Of a stretch of 64,000 nucleotides of DNA, positions 26,210-35,346 are shown in pieces. Where the stretch lies: the NCBI GenBank assembly GCA_945861085.1, contig OX244046.1, positions 3,534,001 through 3,598,000 of the forward strand, given 5' to 3'. This DNA is from Clostridioides difficile_D (GTDB taxonomy: Bacteria; Bacillota; Clostridia; Peptostreptococcales; Peptostreptococcaceae). The notes below the pieces were generated by a model. It made no database searches. It was not told the origin of the DNA and saw only the letters and a list, made by a program, of their open reading frames with translations. How positions within the stretch are numbered: position 1 is the stretch's first letter; the number at the start of each line of letters is the position of its first letter. Position numbers and translations under genes: made by a program.

Positions 26210-26390
26210 TTTATTTCCTCCATATTTTTTATACACATTAAATCATTGGGTTCCCTATTTTATTATACTAATTTTATTTTCTAAAAAACTATTATTATCT
26301 TAAGTTTTTATTAATTCAAAATAAAAAAAGTGTATATTTAGTAATTTTAACTAATATACACTCATTATTGTTTATAAGTTTATAAATGTT

Positions 26391-26804
26391 TTATTTTAGT
26401 TTGCCATAGTCTTCATCAGATACAGGCTCCAACCATTCATTGAAAGCTCCCTCTGCTGGGACTTCTACAGCTAGATGCTGAAACCAACTATCTGGTGCAG
26501 CTCCATGCCAGTGCTTTACATCTGGTGGTATATTAACTACATCACCTGCATGCAATTCCTGTGCTGGTTTTCCAAACTCTTGATAATATCCTCTACCTCC
26601 AGTTACAAGTAAAATCTGTCCACCCTTATGATGTATGTGCCATGAATTAATTGTAGAAGGAGCAAAAGTCACGTTCCCGATTCCCACACCAGTAGTAGTA
26701 AGCATATTTAAATAACATTCTCCTGTAAAATACTGTGCAAATGCTTTGTTTTCTTCCCCAATAGGGAAAACTGCTCCTGTACCTAAATCTTTTTCTCTAT
26801 CCAT
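26391..26804 (-). CDS. cupin-domain protein
   Basis: This 137-aa single-domain cupin has both metal-binding motifs: INSWHIHHKGGQILLVTGGRGYY (motif 1) and VNIPPDVKHWHGAAPDSWFQHLAV (motif 2). Such proteins bind a metal through three His and one Glu/Gln and can be small oxygenases or isomerases; the related YhhW/CMD-linked cupins are common in redox loci. RBS AGGAGG precedes ATG. A MerR-type promoter lies 44 bases upstream, so it is a likely target of a MerR activator. Confidence 0.88.
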   Translation of the reverse strand: MDREKDLGTGAVFPIGEENKAFAQYFTGECYLNMLTTTGVGIGNVTFAPSTINSWHIHHKGGQILLVTGGRGYYQEFGKPAQELHAGDVVNIPPDVKHWHGAAPDSWFQHLAVEVPAEGAFNEWLEPVSDEDYGKLK

Positions 26805-26847
26805 ATTTAATACCTCCTATGCCTTGCTTAACTATTCTTACATTTTT

Positions 26848-26878
26848 AGTATACGACTTAAAGTTAACTCAAGGTCAA
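26848..26878 (-). promoter_or_regulatory. MerR-type promoter for the cupin gene
   Basis: On the minus strand TTGACC (26873-26878) and TATACT (26848-26853) are 19 bases apart, with the dyad CTTGAGTTAACTTTAAG in between. Spacing and dyad match MerR-activated promoters, and the dyad resembles those at 1433-1448 and 10166-10181. No MerR gene is adjacent. Confidence 0.7.
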
Positions 26879-26919
26879 TAGCTTTTTAGTATTATCATAA
26901 TTTAATTTTTAGATTAACT

Positions 26920-27681
26920 TTATTCTTTTAAATCATCATAGCTTGTTATAGATTTTTTTACATTCAGTAATTGGTCTACAAATTGATTAGCAGGGGCATT
27001 TAAAATGTTATCAGGAGTATCATACTGTTGAATAACTCCATGATTTAATACCAAAGTCTTTGTACCTAAAATCAAAGCTTCATAAATATCATGTGTAATA
27101 AATATAATCGTAACTCCTGTTTTTTTATGAATTTCTTTTATCTCCTTTTGTAATTGCTTTCGTGTAATCTCATCGACTGCACCAAAAGGTTCATCCATTA
27201 ATAAAATTTCTGGAGAAGAAGCTAAAGCTCTTGCAATCCCTACACGCTGTTGTTGACCACCTGACAATTCTGATGGATAACGTACTTTCATATCATTTGG
27301 CAATCCCACTATTTCCATCCATTTGTCTACAGCATTTTTTACTTCTGATTTATTTTTTTTATTGAGAAGGTTTGGTACATATGAAATATTTTCTTCTACA
27401 GTCATATGAGGAAAAAGAACACTTCCTTGTACACAGTATCCTATTCTTCTTCTTAATTTAATTAAGTCCTCGTTTTTGATATTGGTTTGGTTTATCAAAA
27501 TATTTCCTCCATCTGGCAAAATCAAACCATTAATCATTTTTAAGAGTGTTGTCTTACCAGAACCAGATGAACCAATAACAGTCAAAAATTCTCCTTTTTC
27601 TACCTCTAAATTAAGATTATCTATAATAGTTTTGTCATTATATTGTTTTTCAATATTTTTAAATTGTATAATAGGTATCAT
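26920..27681 (-). CDS. glycine betaine/choline-type ABC transporter ATPase (OpuCA-like)
   Basis: This 253-aa ATPase has Walker A (GSSGSGKTT), signature SELSGGQQQRVGIARAL and Walker B (ILLMDEPFGAVDE). The short form lacks CBS domains, so it probably lacks the ionic-strength sensor of OpuCA/OpuA. RBS GGAGG precedes ATG. It lies 14 bases after the permease-binding protein fusion gene and completes a two-gene osmolyte importer. Confidence 0.9.
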   Translation of the reverse strand: MIPIIQFKNIEKQYNDKTIIDNLNLEVEKGEFLTVIGSSGSGKTTLLKMINGLILPDGGNILINQTNIKNEDLIKLRRRIGYCVQGSVLFPHMTVEENISYVPNLLNKKNKSEVKNAVDKWMEIVGLPNDMKVRYPSELSGGQQQRVGIARALASSPEILLMDEPFGAVDEITRKQLQKEIKEIHKKTGVTIIFITHDIYEALILGTKTLVLNHGVIQQYDTPDNILNAPANQFVDQLLNVKKSITSYDDLKE

Positions 27682-27695
27682 TCTATTTCCTCCAA

Positions 27696-29231
27696 TTATA
27701 AAAGACCTTTTTTATTCAAAAACTCACGAGCAACTTCTCTAGGCTCTAAATTGTTGTTTTCTACATCATAATTCATTTTAGCCATTTCTTTATCAGTCAG
27801 AATACTTTCAACCATCTTAAATACCTTTGATAACTCTGGATTTTCTTCTAACACCTCTGAACGAACAACATTTCCACATTGATAAGATGGATAGAAGCTT
27901 TTATCATCTTTTAAAACTACAACGTCTGAAACGCTATACTGACCATCAGTTGTAAATATAGGCATTACATCAATTTTACCCTCATTGATAGCTTGGTATT
28001 TTAATCCAATATCTAAATCAACTGTGTTTTTAAAGTTTAGTCCATATGTATTACACAATGGAGTATATCCATCCTCTCTCTCATAAAAGTCATATTCTGC
28101 TCCGAATGTCAATTTAGAAGATATGTCTTTTAAATCTGATATTTTTTTTAGATTATATTTATCTGCAACTTCTTTTCTAACTGCTAATGCATAACTATTA
28201 GAAAAACCATACATACCAGTCCATTGCATTTTAAGTTTATTTTTGTATTCTGATTGTAGTTTAATAAACATATTTTCAGTATATAATTCATTTTTTTTAA
28301 GTACCATATTCCAACCTGTCCCTGTATACTCTGGATAAATATCAAATTCTCCATTCTCCATAGCTGGCTGAATATTAGATGTTCCCCCACCTACACCTTG
28401 TGTAATTTCTACTTTTAGGTCTGTGTTTTTTTCAATCAGAATATCCAGCATCTCACCAAGAATATATTGTTCAGTCATAGGTTTTGTAGCAATATGAATA
28501 GTTTGAGTCTTTGAAGAATTAAAGAAATACAATGTAAAGATAGTTACTATAAGAATAAGGCTTCCTAGAATGGCGAAAACTTTTTTTCTATTTTTCTTTT
28601 TTCTTTTTCGTTGAAAGAATCTTTCTACTAGTCCTAAAATAAAATCAAATATTAGAGCTAATAGCGCAATAAGTATACTTCCAGTAATTGTCATTACTGT
28701 ATTATTTGTCGTGATTCCTCTATATATGGCTACACCCAAGCCTCCAGCACCTATAAATGAGGCGATACCAGCTAAAGCAATTGTCATAATTACCATGTTT
28801 CTAATACCAGACATAATAACAGGCAAAGCTAGTGGAAGTTTTATTTTATACAGTATCTGAAAATCTGTACTTCCCATTCCTCTAGCAGCTTCAATAATAT
28901 TTTTATCTACATTAGTAATTCCAGTATATGTATTTCTAACCATAGGCAATAATGCATAAATAGTAAGAGCAATAACAGCAGTAGTATTGCCTATTCCAGA
29001 AAATGGTATAAGAAATCCTAACATAGAAATAGATGGAATAGTATATAGAAAATTGATAGTTCCCAATATAGGTTTAGAAGAATTATTAAATTCACTTACA
29101 ATAATACCAATTATACCACCTAAAACAATTGCAATTATTATAGAAATAATAGAAATAGTCAAGTGCTCTATGGATAGCTTTATAAAAAAATCACTTCTTT
29201 CAGACAATAAGGTTAGAATATTGTTTATCAT
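27696..29231 (-). CDS. osmolyte ABC transporter permease fused to substrate-binding domain (OpuCB-OpuCC-like)
   Basis: This 511-aa fusion has residues 1-210 as a BPD_transp permease with about six helices (EAA loop EAARGMGSTDFQILYKIKLPLALP). Residues about 215-235 form a basic stretch and membrane anchor, and 240-511 are an OpuAC-type binding domain (IHIATKPMTEQYILGEMLDIL, then YPEYTGTGW). The fusion tethers the binding protein outside the cell. Ligands are usually glycine betaine, carnitine or choline. Confidence 0.92.
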   Translation of the reverse strand: MINNILTLLSERSDFFIKLSIEHLTISIISIIIAIVLGGIIGIIVSEFNNSSKPILGTINFLYTIPSISMLGFLIPFSGIGNTTAVIALTIYALLPMVRNTYTGITNVDKNIIEAARGMGSTDFQILYKIKLPLALPVIMSGIRNMVIMTIALAGIASFIGAGGLGVAIYRGITTNNTVMTITGSILIALLALIFDFILGLVERFFQRKRKKKNRKKVFAILGSLILIVTIFTLYFFNSSKTQTIHIATKPMTEQYILGEMLDILIEKNTDLKVEITQGVGGGTSNIQPAMENGEFDIYPEYTGTGWNMVLKKNELYTENMFIKLQSEYKNKLKMQWTGMYGFSNSYALAVRKEVADKYNLKKISDLKDISSKLTFGAEYDFYEREDGYTPLCNTYGLNFKNTVDLDIGLKYQAINEGKIDVMPIFTTDGQYSVSDVVVLKDDKSFYPSYQCGNVVRSEVLEENPELSKVFKMVESILTDKEMAKMNYDVENNNLEPREVAREFLNKKGLL

Positions 29232-29424
29232 TCATCTTGCTCCTTTTCATGAGTTTTACTTAACAAGATTTAAATTTTAATGTAGTTAATAGTCATCATT
29301 TATATATCAACAAATTATTCCATAAATTACATGTTAAGATTATAATATCAAACTTGCAAGTAGGCACAAAAAAGTAATTATTAGAGAATCTTATCTTGAT
29401 ACTCTCCATAAAAATAAGAAAAAA

Positions 29425-29468
29425 TGCCAGAACCGTTAAAAATTTGATATTTAAACGAATTTCTGACA
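29425..29468 (-). terminator. probable terminator after the UvrA-like gene
   Basis: On the minus strand TGTCAGAA and TTCTGGCA frame an inner pairing region and lead into TTTTTTCTT. It lies about 120 bases beyond the stop of the UvrA-like gene. The rest of the 354-base gap (29232-29586) is AT-rich and must hold the promoter of the osmolyte transporter. Confidence 0.6.
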
Positions 29469-29586
29469 CTATATTTAATTAAATTTTAATATTTCTCATA
29501 TTATTTACTACTATTAAGTTTAAGTATCATTTTATATACCCATTATATTTATTAATATATCATATATATTTATTATATTTTATTCG

Positions 29587-31827
29587 TTATAGTATATATT
29601 TTGCTGTTAATGATATTTTATTGTTACATAATTGTTTGGGAATTCCTTCAAATATTACTCTCCCACCTTTAGTTCCTCCTTCAGGACCCATCTCAATAAT
29701 CCAATCAGCTCTTTTAATTACATCTATATTGTGTTCAATTATTATAACCGTATTTCCATTATCTACAATTTCTTCAATTATACCTATAAAATTCTCAATA
29801 TCAGCCATATGAAGACCTGTTGTTGGTTCATCTAATATATACACCGAACTTTCCTTATTTAATTCACTAGCAAGCTTTAATCTTTGACACTCTCCTCCAG
29901 ATAAGGTGTCAAGAGTTTGTCCTAAAGTAAGGTATCCAATACCCATTTTTTCAATACATTGTAATTTTGTTTTAATCTGTTTTAAATTAAAAAATTCAAT
30001 TGCATCTAAAACAGACATTTCAAGAACTTCTATTATATTCTTCCCTTGAAATCTATATTCTAAAACTTCTTTTTTAAATTTTTTACCTTCACAAACATTA
30101 CAAGAGCTCTTTATACTCTCCATAAAAGCAAGATTCATCTCTACTATCCCAGAACCCTTACAATTATCGCAAGCTCCTTCTGAATTTGAACTGAATAAAG
30201 AAGCCTTTACTCCATTTGTTTTTGAAAATATACTTCTTATACTGTTCATAATTCCACTATATGTTGCTAAACTTGACCTTGAATTTGCTGACACAGGGCT
30301 TTGGTCTATAAGTACAGCATTAGGATTTTGCTTTAAAAATTCATCCTTAATTAATGTACTTTTACCCGCTCCTGCTACTCCAGTAACTAAAGTCAATACA
30401 CCTTTAGGTATCTCAATAGATACATTTTTTAAGTTGTTCTTATTGCAATTTTTAATTTCTAAATATCCCCTATGTTCTCTTACACTTTCTTTAATAGAAA
30501 GAGATTTACTTAAAGCATTCCCTGTCAATGTGCCACTTGTAAGTAGCTTTTCATAACTGCCTTCATACACAACTTCTCCACCATACTTACCTGCCCTTGG
30601 TCCCACATCTACAATATGGTCCGCAATCTTAATAACATCTGGGTCATGTTCAACAACTATAATCGTATTCCCTTTATCACGTAGTTGTTTTAAAAGGTTA
30701 TTTAGTTTATACACATCTTTTGGATGAAGCCCCACACTTGGTTCATCCAAAATATACATTAAATCAACAAGATTACTATTTAAATACTTAACCATCTTTA
30801 TACGCTGAGATTCCCCTCCTGATAGAGAAGATGTCTCTCTATCCAGTGTTAAATATCCAAGACCTATATCTATGATACTGTTTAATTTTTCTATTATTCC
30901 TTTAAGTAGAGGTTGTGCTTCTGGCTCATCTATACTTTTAATAACTTCAACCAATTCATCAATTTGCATACTAGTTAAATCTGCTATATTATATCCATTA
31001 ATTAAAGACTTATATACTCTTTCATTAAGTCTTTTTCCATCACAGACAGGACATCTATCTTCTATAAGAAGTTTACTTAATTTTTTCTTAGTAGCTTCAG
31101 ATATTTCTCCTTCTTTACTTAGATATAGACGATTAAATTTAATCATTAACCCTTCATATGTCATGTTAGTTTGACCAGCATTTTCTATCCTAATCTTTTC
31201 TGCTTTACCATGTAAAAATTTTTCTAACTCTATATCTGAATAATCACATATCTTTTTATCAATATCAAAAAATCCTGATTCAGCAAATATATTCCAGTGC
31301 CAAGAACCCACTCCAAATCCTGAAAGCAATATAGCACCTTCATTTAGTGATTTATTCATATCAAGAATCTGACTCATATTAGGGATTAACTTTTTTCCAA
31401 GTCCATGACAGTGTGGACACATACCATCAATATCATTAAAAGAAAACATGTTAGCGTTACCTATATACTCACTACCAAATCTTGAATATAAAGCCCTTAA
31501 AAATGAATTTACATCTGTAATAGTACCTAGAGTTGACCTTGAATTACCACCAAGTCTACTTTGGTCTATGATAATTGGTGTTGAAAGATTTTCTATACAA
31601 TCAGCTTTAACCACTCCATACTTAGGTAAAAAACTTCTTACAAAGGTACTAAACCTTTCATTTAATTGACGTTGTGATTCTTTTGCAATTGTCTCAAATA
31701 CAATAGATGATTTTCCAGAGCCTGATACACCTGTGAATATGGTTATTTTTCTTTTCGGTATTTTTAAGGAAATGTTGTTTAAATTATTTTCTTTGCATCC
31801 TTTTAAAATTATAAATTCATTATTCAT
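29587..31827 (-). CDS. UvrA-like ATPase, short form (DrrC-like)
   Basis: This 746-aa paralogue of the excision-repair protein UvrA is about 200 residues shorter than the housekeeping form. It keeps both ATPase modules (GVSGSGKSSIVFE near residue 35, GVAGAGKSTLIKDE near 490; signatures SLSGGESQRIKM and TLSGGECQRLKL) and two zinc modules (CPHCHGLG with CPVCDGKRLNE, CDNCKGSG with CNVCEGKKF). The missing part corresponds to the UvrB-binding and insertion regions. Such UvrA2/DrrC proteins are linked to resistance to DNA-binding drugs rather than general repair. Confidence 0.88.
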   Translation of the reverse strand: MNNEFIILKGCKENNLNNISLKIPKRKITIFTGVSGSGKSSIVFETIAKESQRQLNERFSTFVRSFLPKYGVVKADCIENLSTPIIIDQSRLGGNSRSTLGTITDVNSFLRALYSRFGSEYIGNANMFSFNDIDGMCPHCHGLGKKLIPNMSQILDMNKSLNEGAILLSGFGVGSWHWNIFAESGFFDIDKKICDYSDIELEKFLHGKAEKIRIENAGQTNMTYEGLMIKFNRLYLSKEGEISEATKKKLSKLLIEDRCPVCDGKRLNERVYKSLINGYNIADLTSMQIDELVEVIKSIDEPEAQPLLKGIIEKLNSIIDIGLGYLTLDRETSSLSGGESQRIKMVKYLNSNLVDLMYILDEPSVGLHPKDVYKLNNLLKQLRDKGNTIIVVEHDPDVIKIADHIVDVGPRAGKYGGEVVYEGSYEKLLTSGTLTGNALSKSLSIKESVREHRGYLEIKNCNKNNLKNVSIEIPKGVLTLVTGVAGAGKSTLIKDEFLKQNPNAVLIDQSPVSANSRSSLATYSGIMNSIRSIFSKTNGVKASLFSSNSEGACDNCKGSGIVEMNLAFMESIKSSCNVCEGKKFKKEVLEYRFQGKNIIEVLEMSVLDAIEFFNLKQIKTKLQCIEKMGIGYLTLGQTLDTLSGGECQRLKLASELNKESSVYILDEPTTGLHMADIENFIGIIEEIVDNGNTVIIIEHNIDVIKRADWIIEMGPEGGTKGGRVIFEGIPKQLCNNKISLTAKYIL

Positions 31828-32060
31828 ATTTTTCCTCCTGCATTATTTAGATTTTTTAGAGCAAATCATAGTAATAGTTGTACATAAGCAAAATACTATT
31901 TTATTGAATTACTCCTTCTTTTTCATAAACACAGGTCAAATTATAGCATGTAGATTTTATCTGGTAGTATAGTGTAGGGTTTAATTTTTGTAAAATATAT
32001 ATCTATTTTATTTAAACATTATCACATATATTTTATCTAAATAGCATCCTTTTATTTTAA

Positions 32061-32861
32061 TTAGTCTTCGCTTAACACAGATGTAAGCTCAGGGTCGTTT
32101 AAAAGATGCTCAAAATAGCTATGCGCTGAAATATATCCTATACCATACATTTTACGCTTTGAGTTTACAACCTTATATTCATAACATGCACTCTTAACTT
32201 TGTTGTAGTCATTAAAATCCATTGCCTTATAGATAGCCCTTTCATTTCTTGGTATATACTTTACATATTTTGGCTTAATAAAATACAAATCATCTTTTAT
32301 CTTACGTTCACGTTTAAGCTTCTTTAAAACTGCCCCATTCTTTCTATGCATTATATGGTCATCATACTTGTAGTGATGAGCTATATGAGTTACATCTCCT
32401 TTAAATTTATGTTCAAAATCCAATATAGTCTTCTCCATTAACTCATAATGTGTCCCTTCTTTTTCATCTATATCTGCAAGTATAATCACATTTTGAGGTT
32501 TCACTCCAAGTTCTCTCAAAGCTGATTTAAACTCGTTATTTCTAAGCTCTTCCTTTTGCTTCCTAGTTAAGTTTCTAAATTTTGTGTTAGCCTTGAAAAC
32601 GTTAACTCCTGAACCATCTGATACTAGTACCACATATACATTATCAACTCCACATTGTTTTATAGCTTCGACAATGGCACTTCCTCCCCATAGAACCTCA
32701 TCATCTTGATGTTGAGGATAAAATACTGCTGCTGATTTAAATTTTCTACTATTACTCTCAGGAATAGGCATTTCAAGTTTTCCGTTAAAATTCTTTGCAA
32801 TTAAAAATATCATCAATAATATTAATATACTTATTCCTATGTGCTTCGTTTTACTTTCCAT
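32061..32861 (-). CDS. PIG-L family deacetylase, membrane-anchored
   Basis: This 266-aa protein has an N-terminal hydrophobic segment (about residues 8-24, signal anchor) followed by a LmbE/PIG-L domain. The metal site is visible: HQDDEVLWGG (His-x-Asp-Asp) near residue 51 and a later histidine pair (HIAHHYKYDDH, about 160). These zinc enzymes remove acetyl groups from N-acetylglucosamine-type sugars, so an outer-surface cell-envelope substrate is likely. RBS AAGGAG precedes ATG. Confidence 0.87.
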   Translation of the reverse strand: MESKTKHIGISILILLMIFLIAKNFNGKLEMPIPESNSRKFKSAAVFYPQHQDDEVLWGGSAIVEAIKQCGVDNVYVVLVSDGSGVNVFKANTKFRNLTRKQKEELRNNEFKSALRELGVKPQNVIILADIDEKEGTHYELMEKTILDFEHKFKGDVTHIAHHYKYDDHIMHRKNGAVLKKLKRERKIKDDLYFIKPKYVKYIPRNERAIYKAMDFNDYNKVKSACYEYKVVNSKRKMYGIGYISAHSYFEHLLNDPELTSVLSED

Positions 32862-32995
32862 ATTTAAAACTTTCTCCTTCTTATCAATTCAAATATCTTA
32901 TAAACCTTTGTGGCAAATAGGTTGAAATATACAAATTATTTTACAATATTTTATTGTTTCATACAATCTTTGACACGAGCTATAATAAAATAAAA

Positions 32996-33045
32996 AAGCC
33001 TTCTAACTGCAACATTGCAAATATTACAGACAGAAAGCTTCTTAA
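32996..33045 (-). terminator. probable terminator after hslO
   Basis: On the minus strand AAGCTTTCTGTCTGTAA pairs imperfectly with TTGCAGTTAGAAGGCTT and is followed by TTTTTTATTTT. It lies 114 bases beyond the end of hslO. Confidence 0.6.
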
Positions 33046-33158
33046 TTCTTAAAATTTATTAAGCTTAAAAATTTATTTAACTTATTTTTTAATACAAATA
33101 TATCTATTGTTGATAAATTACACTTTAATTCCTATAGCAATAAGACTATTTTCATAGT

Positions 33159-34034
33159 CTACATTTCTTTTAAAATCTCAAGCAACTCTTCTTCACTATA
33201 CATATACTTCTTATTACAGAACTGGCAACCAACTTCTGCCTTTTTATCTTCTTCTATTATTTCAGCCAATGATTTTTTACCGATTGCAACCAAAGCAGTT
33301 TTTACTCTTTCTTTTGAACATTCACACATAAACCCAACTTCGCAGGTATCAAGTATTTTAGGCTCCAAACCATCTAAAACAATATTTAATATATCCTCTG
33401 GTGATTTTCCTTCTCTTAACATGTTAGTTATAGAAGGTAATTTAGCTACATTTTCCTCTAACTTAGCAATAGTCTCTTCTTCTGCATCTGGCATTAATTG
33501 CACTATAAATCCTCCAGCAAACTCTACTTCATCTTCTTTTGTAAGAACACCTAAAGCTACTACTGAAGGTGTTTGTTCTGATACAGCAAAATAATAAGTA
33601 AAGTCTTCTGCAATTTCTCCACTTACCAATGGATAAGTCCCATTATATGGTTCTCTAAGACCTAAGTCTTTAATAACTTTTACAACACCTTCTGTTCCTA
33701 CCGCTGCTGCTACATTTAACTTTCCATTTGGATAGTCTTCAACCTCTACTTGTGGATTTCCTACATATCCTTTTACCATTCCCTTAGAATCTGATGTGGC
33801 GATAATAGTTCCGATTGGACCTCCACCTTTTATTATTACAGTCAATTTATCACTATCATTTTTCATCATTAGTCCCATTATAGATGTAGCTGTTAATGTT
33901 CTTCCAAGTGCTGCTGTTGCTACTTTTGTAGTTTCATGTAATCTTCTAGCTTCCTCTACTGTATTTCTAGTAGTTGCGACAAATGCTCTAACTTGACCAT
34001 TTCCTGATGTCGCTCTTAGTACATAATCTCTCAT
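33159..34034 (-). CDS. hslO: redox-regulated chaperone Hsp33
   Basis: This 291-aa holdase chaperone is activated by oxidation. The N-terminal domain is typical (RDYVLRATSGNGQVRAFVATT), and the C-terminal redox switch has all four zinc ligands, Cys237-x-Cys239 (CECS) and Cys270-x2-Cys273 (CQFC). Normal length; RBS TGGAGGA before ATG. Single-gene unit. Confidence 0.96.
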   Translation of the reverse strand: MRDYVLRATSGNGQVRAFVATTRNTVEEARRLHETTKVATAALGRTLTATSIMGLMMKNDSDKLTVIIKGGGPIGTIIATSDSKGMVKGYVGNPQVEVEDYPNGKLNVAAAVGTEGVVKVIKDLGLREPYNGTYPLVSGEIAEDFTYYFAVSEQTPSVVALGVLTKEDEVEFAGGFIVQLMPDAEEETIAKLEENVAKLPSITNMLREGKSPEDILNIVLDGLEPKILDTCEVGFMCECSKERVKTALVAIGKKSLAEIIEEDKKAEVGCQFCNKKYMYSEEELLEILKEM

Positions 34035-34250
34035 TAATATTCCTCCATGTTCCGTTAATTGTCTTATTATATTACTACCTTAATTTTAATCTATAAATAC
34101 TTATCTATCTTAACCTTGGGCAAAACCCCTTTTATTTTAATTTTACTAAGTAATAGTCATTCTATTTTCATTTTAATCTATAGAACTGCATTTTCTATAT
34201 TTTTATATAATGGTTATTTTTAATAATTATCTTGTATAGCCAAAGATATC

Positions 34251-34997
34251 TTATTTTTTACATACAAAGAAGATTCTTTGGCTTTCTTCATTAGGTTTAT
34301 CAAATGTAAAATCTCCATAAGATTTTATATCCTTAAATCCAGATTTTTCAAGCATATCAACTATCTCATCTTCAGTATATGCTCTTTGTTGGTGTATTTC
34401 TTCAAATCTTTCAAATTTTCCACATTCGTCTTTAATAAAAAATGTCAGTTCCATTTCAATTAGATTCTCTTCTTCATCAAAGTAATTTTGCCACATATAT
34501 GCTATATCTTCTCTATTTTCTCCATACATATTATTTCCCAATATGTTGGCTAATTTATAAAATGAACTTATATCAAATATGAATATTCCATCTTTCTTTA
34601 ATAATTCATATGTCTTTGAAAATACATTTTCCAAATCATCATCATAAGTTATATAGTTGAATCCATCACAAGCACAAAGTACACAATCCAAATCAGATAT
34701 TTCAAAATCAAGCTCTGATATATCTTGTTGAAGTAAAACTAGTTCTACTCCTTCTTTTTCTGCCTTTTCTCTTGCCACACTAAGCATCTCATCAGATATA
34801 TCTATACCAGCTATATCGTAATTCTTTTTAGTCAATGGGATTGTAAGATTACCTGTACCACATGCCAATTCCAATATATTTTTTACTTTTACACCTTCAC
34901 TATCTATTATGTCTTCTATATATTTAACCCATCCATTATAATCAACTTCATTCATAAGTTCATCATATACAAACGCAAAATCACTATATTGACTCAT
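34251..34997 (-). CDS. class I SAM-dependent methyltransferase
   Basis: This 248-aa protein has the AdoMet-binding motif I ILELACGTGNLTIPL (about residue 40) and motif post-I IAGIDISDEMLSVAREKA. A longer reading from TTG 35021 exists, but MSQYSDFAFVYDELMNEVDY from ATG 34997 is the family N-terminus. It overlaps the SASP gene by 14 bases, so the two are cotranscribed. Substrate unknown. Confidence 0.88.
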   Translation of the reverse strand: MSQYSDFAFVYDELMNEVDYNGWVKYIEDIIDSEGVKVKNILELACGTGNLTIPLTKKNYDIAGIDISDEMLSVAREKAEKEGVELVLLQQDISELDFEISDLDCVLCACDGFNYITYDDDLENVFSKTYELLKKDGIFIFDISSFYKLANILGNNMYGENREDIAYMWQNYFDEEENLIEMELTFFIKDECGKFERFEEIHQQRAYTEDEIVDMLEKSGFKDIKSYGDFTFDKPNEESQRIFFVCKK

Positions 34998-35229
34998 CCT
35001 TTTTATTCTGCCCCTCCACAATCTTTTTCAGCCTCTTTTTTCGTGATGTAAGCATACCTCCAATTCTTCCAGCTTCCTTAGCTGTAAGCCCTGCCCATCC
35101 ACGTTCACCAACTTTGTCCATAAGACCTAGTTCTGAGGCTATCTCATATTTCATTATATCATCATTTGTCAATATTTTAGTATTCTTGCCATTAGTTAAC
35201 TTCTTTTCTCTTTGCATATTTTCTTTCAA
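34984..35229 (-). CDS. alpha/beta-type small acid-soluble spore protein (SASP)
   Basis: The protein has about 81 residues, starting at TTG 35229 (eight bases after AAGGGG) or at ATG 35217. The GPR protease site region is recognisable (IMKYEIASELGL), and the DNA-binding signature near the end is GLTAKEAGRIGGMLTSRKKR. SASPs coat spore DNA and protect it from UV. The middle replaces the usual sequence with MDKVGERGWAG. It is translated ahead of, and overlaps, a methyltransferase gene, which is unusual for a SASP. Confidence 0.85.
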   Translation of the reverse strand: MKENMQREKKLTNGKNTKILTNDDIMKYEIASELGLMDKVGERGWAGLTAKEAGRIGGMLTSRKKRLKKIVEGQNKKDESI

Positions 35230-35346
35230 AAAAATCACCCCTTCTCATTTGTATTTTTGTCAATTAAAAGAAATTTATACAAATATCTAAGGGGTATTTA
35301 TAAACTCATATATTTTTAAATTCTGGTATTTTAAGTCTTAATGTTT

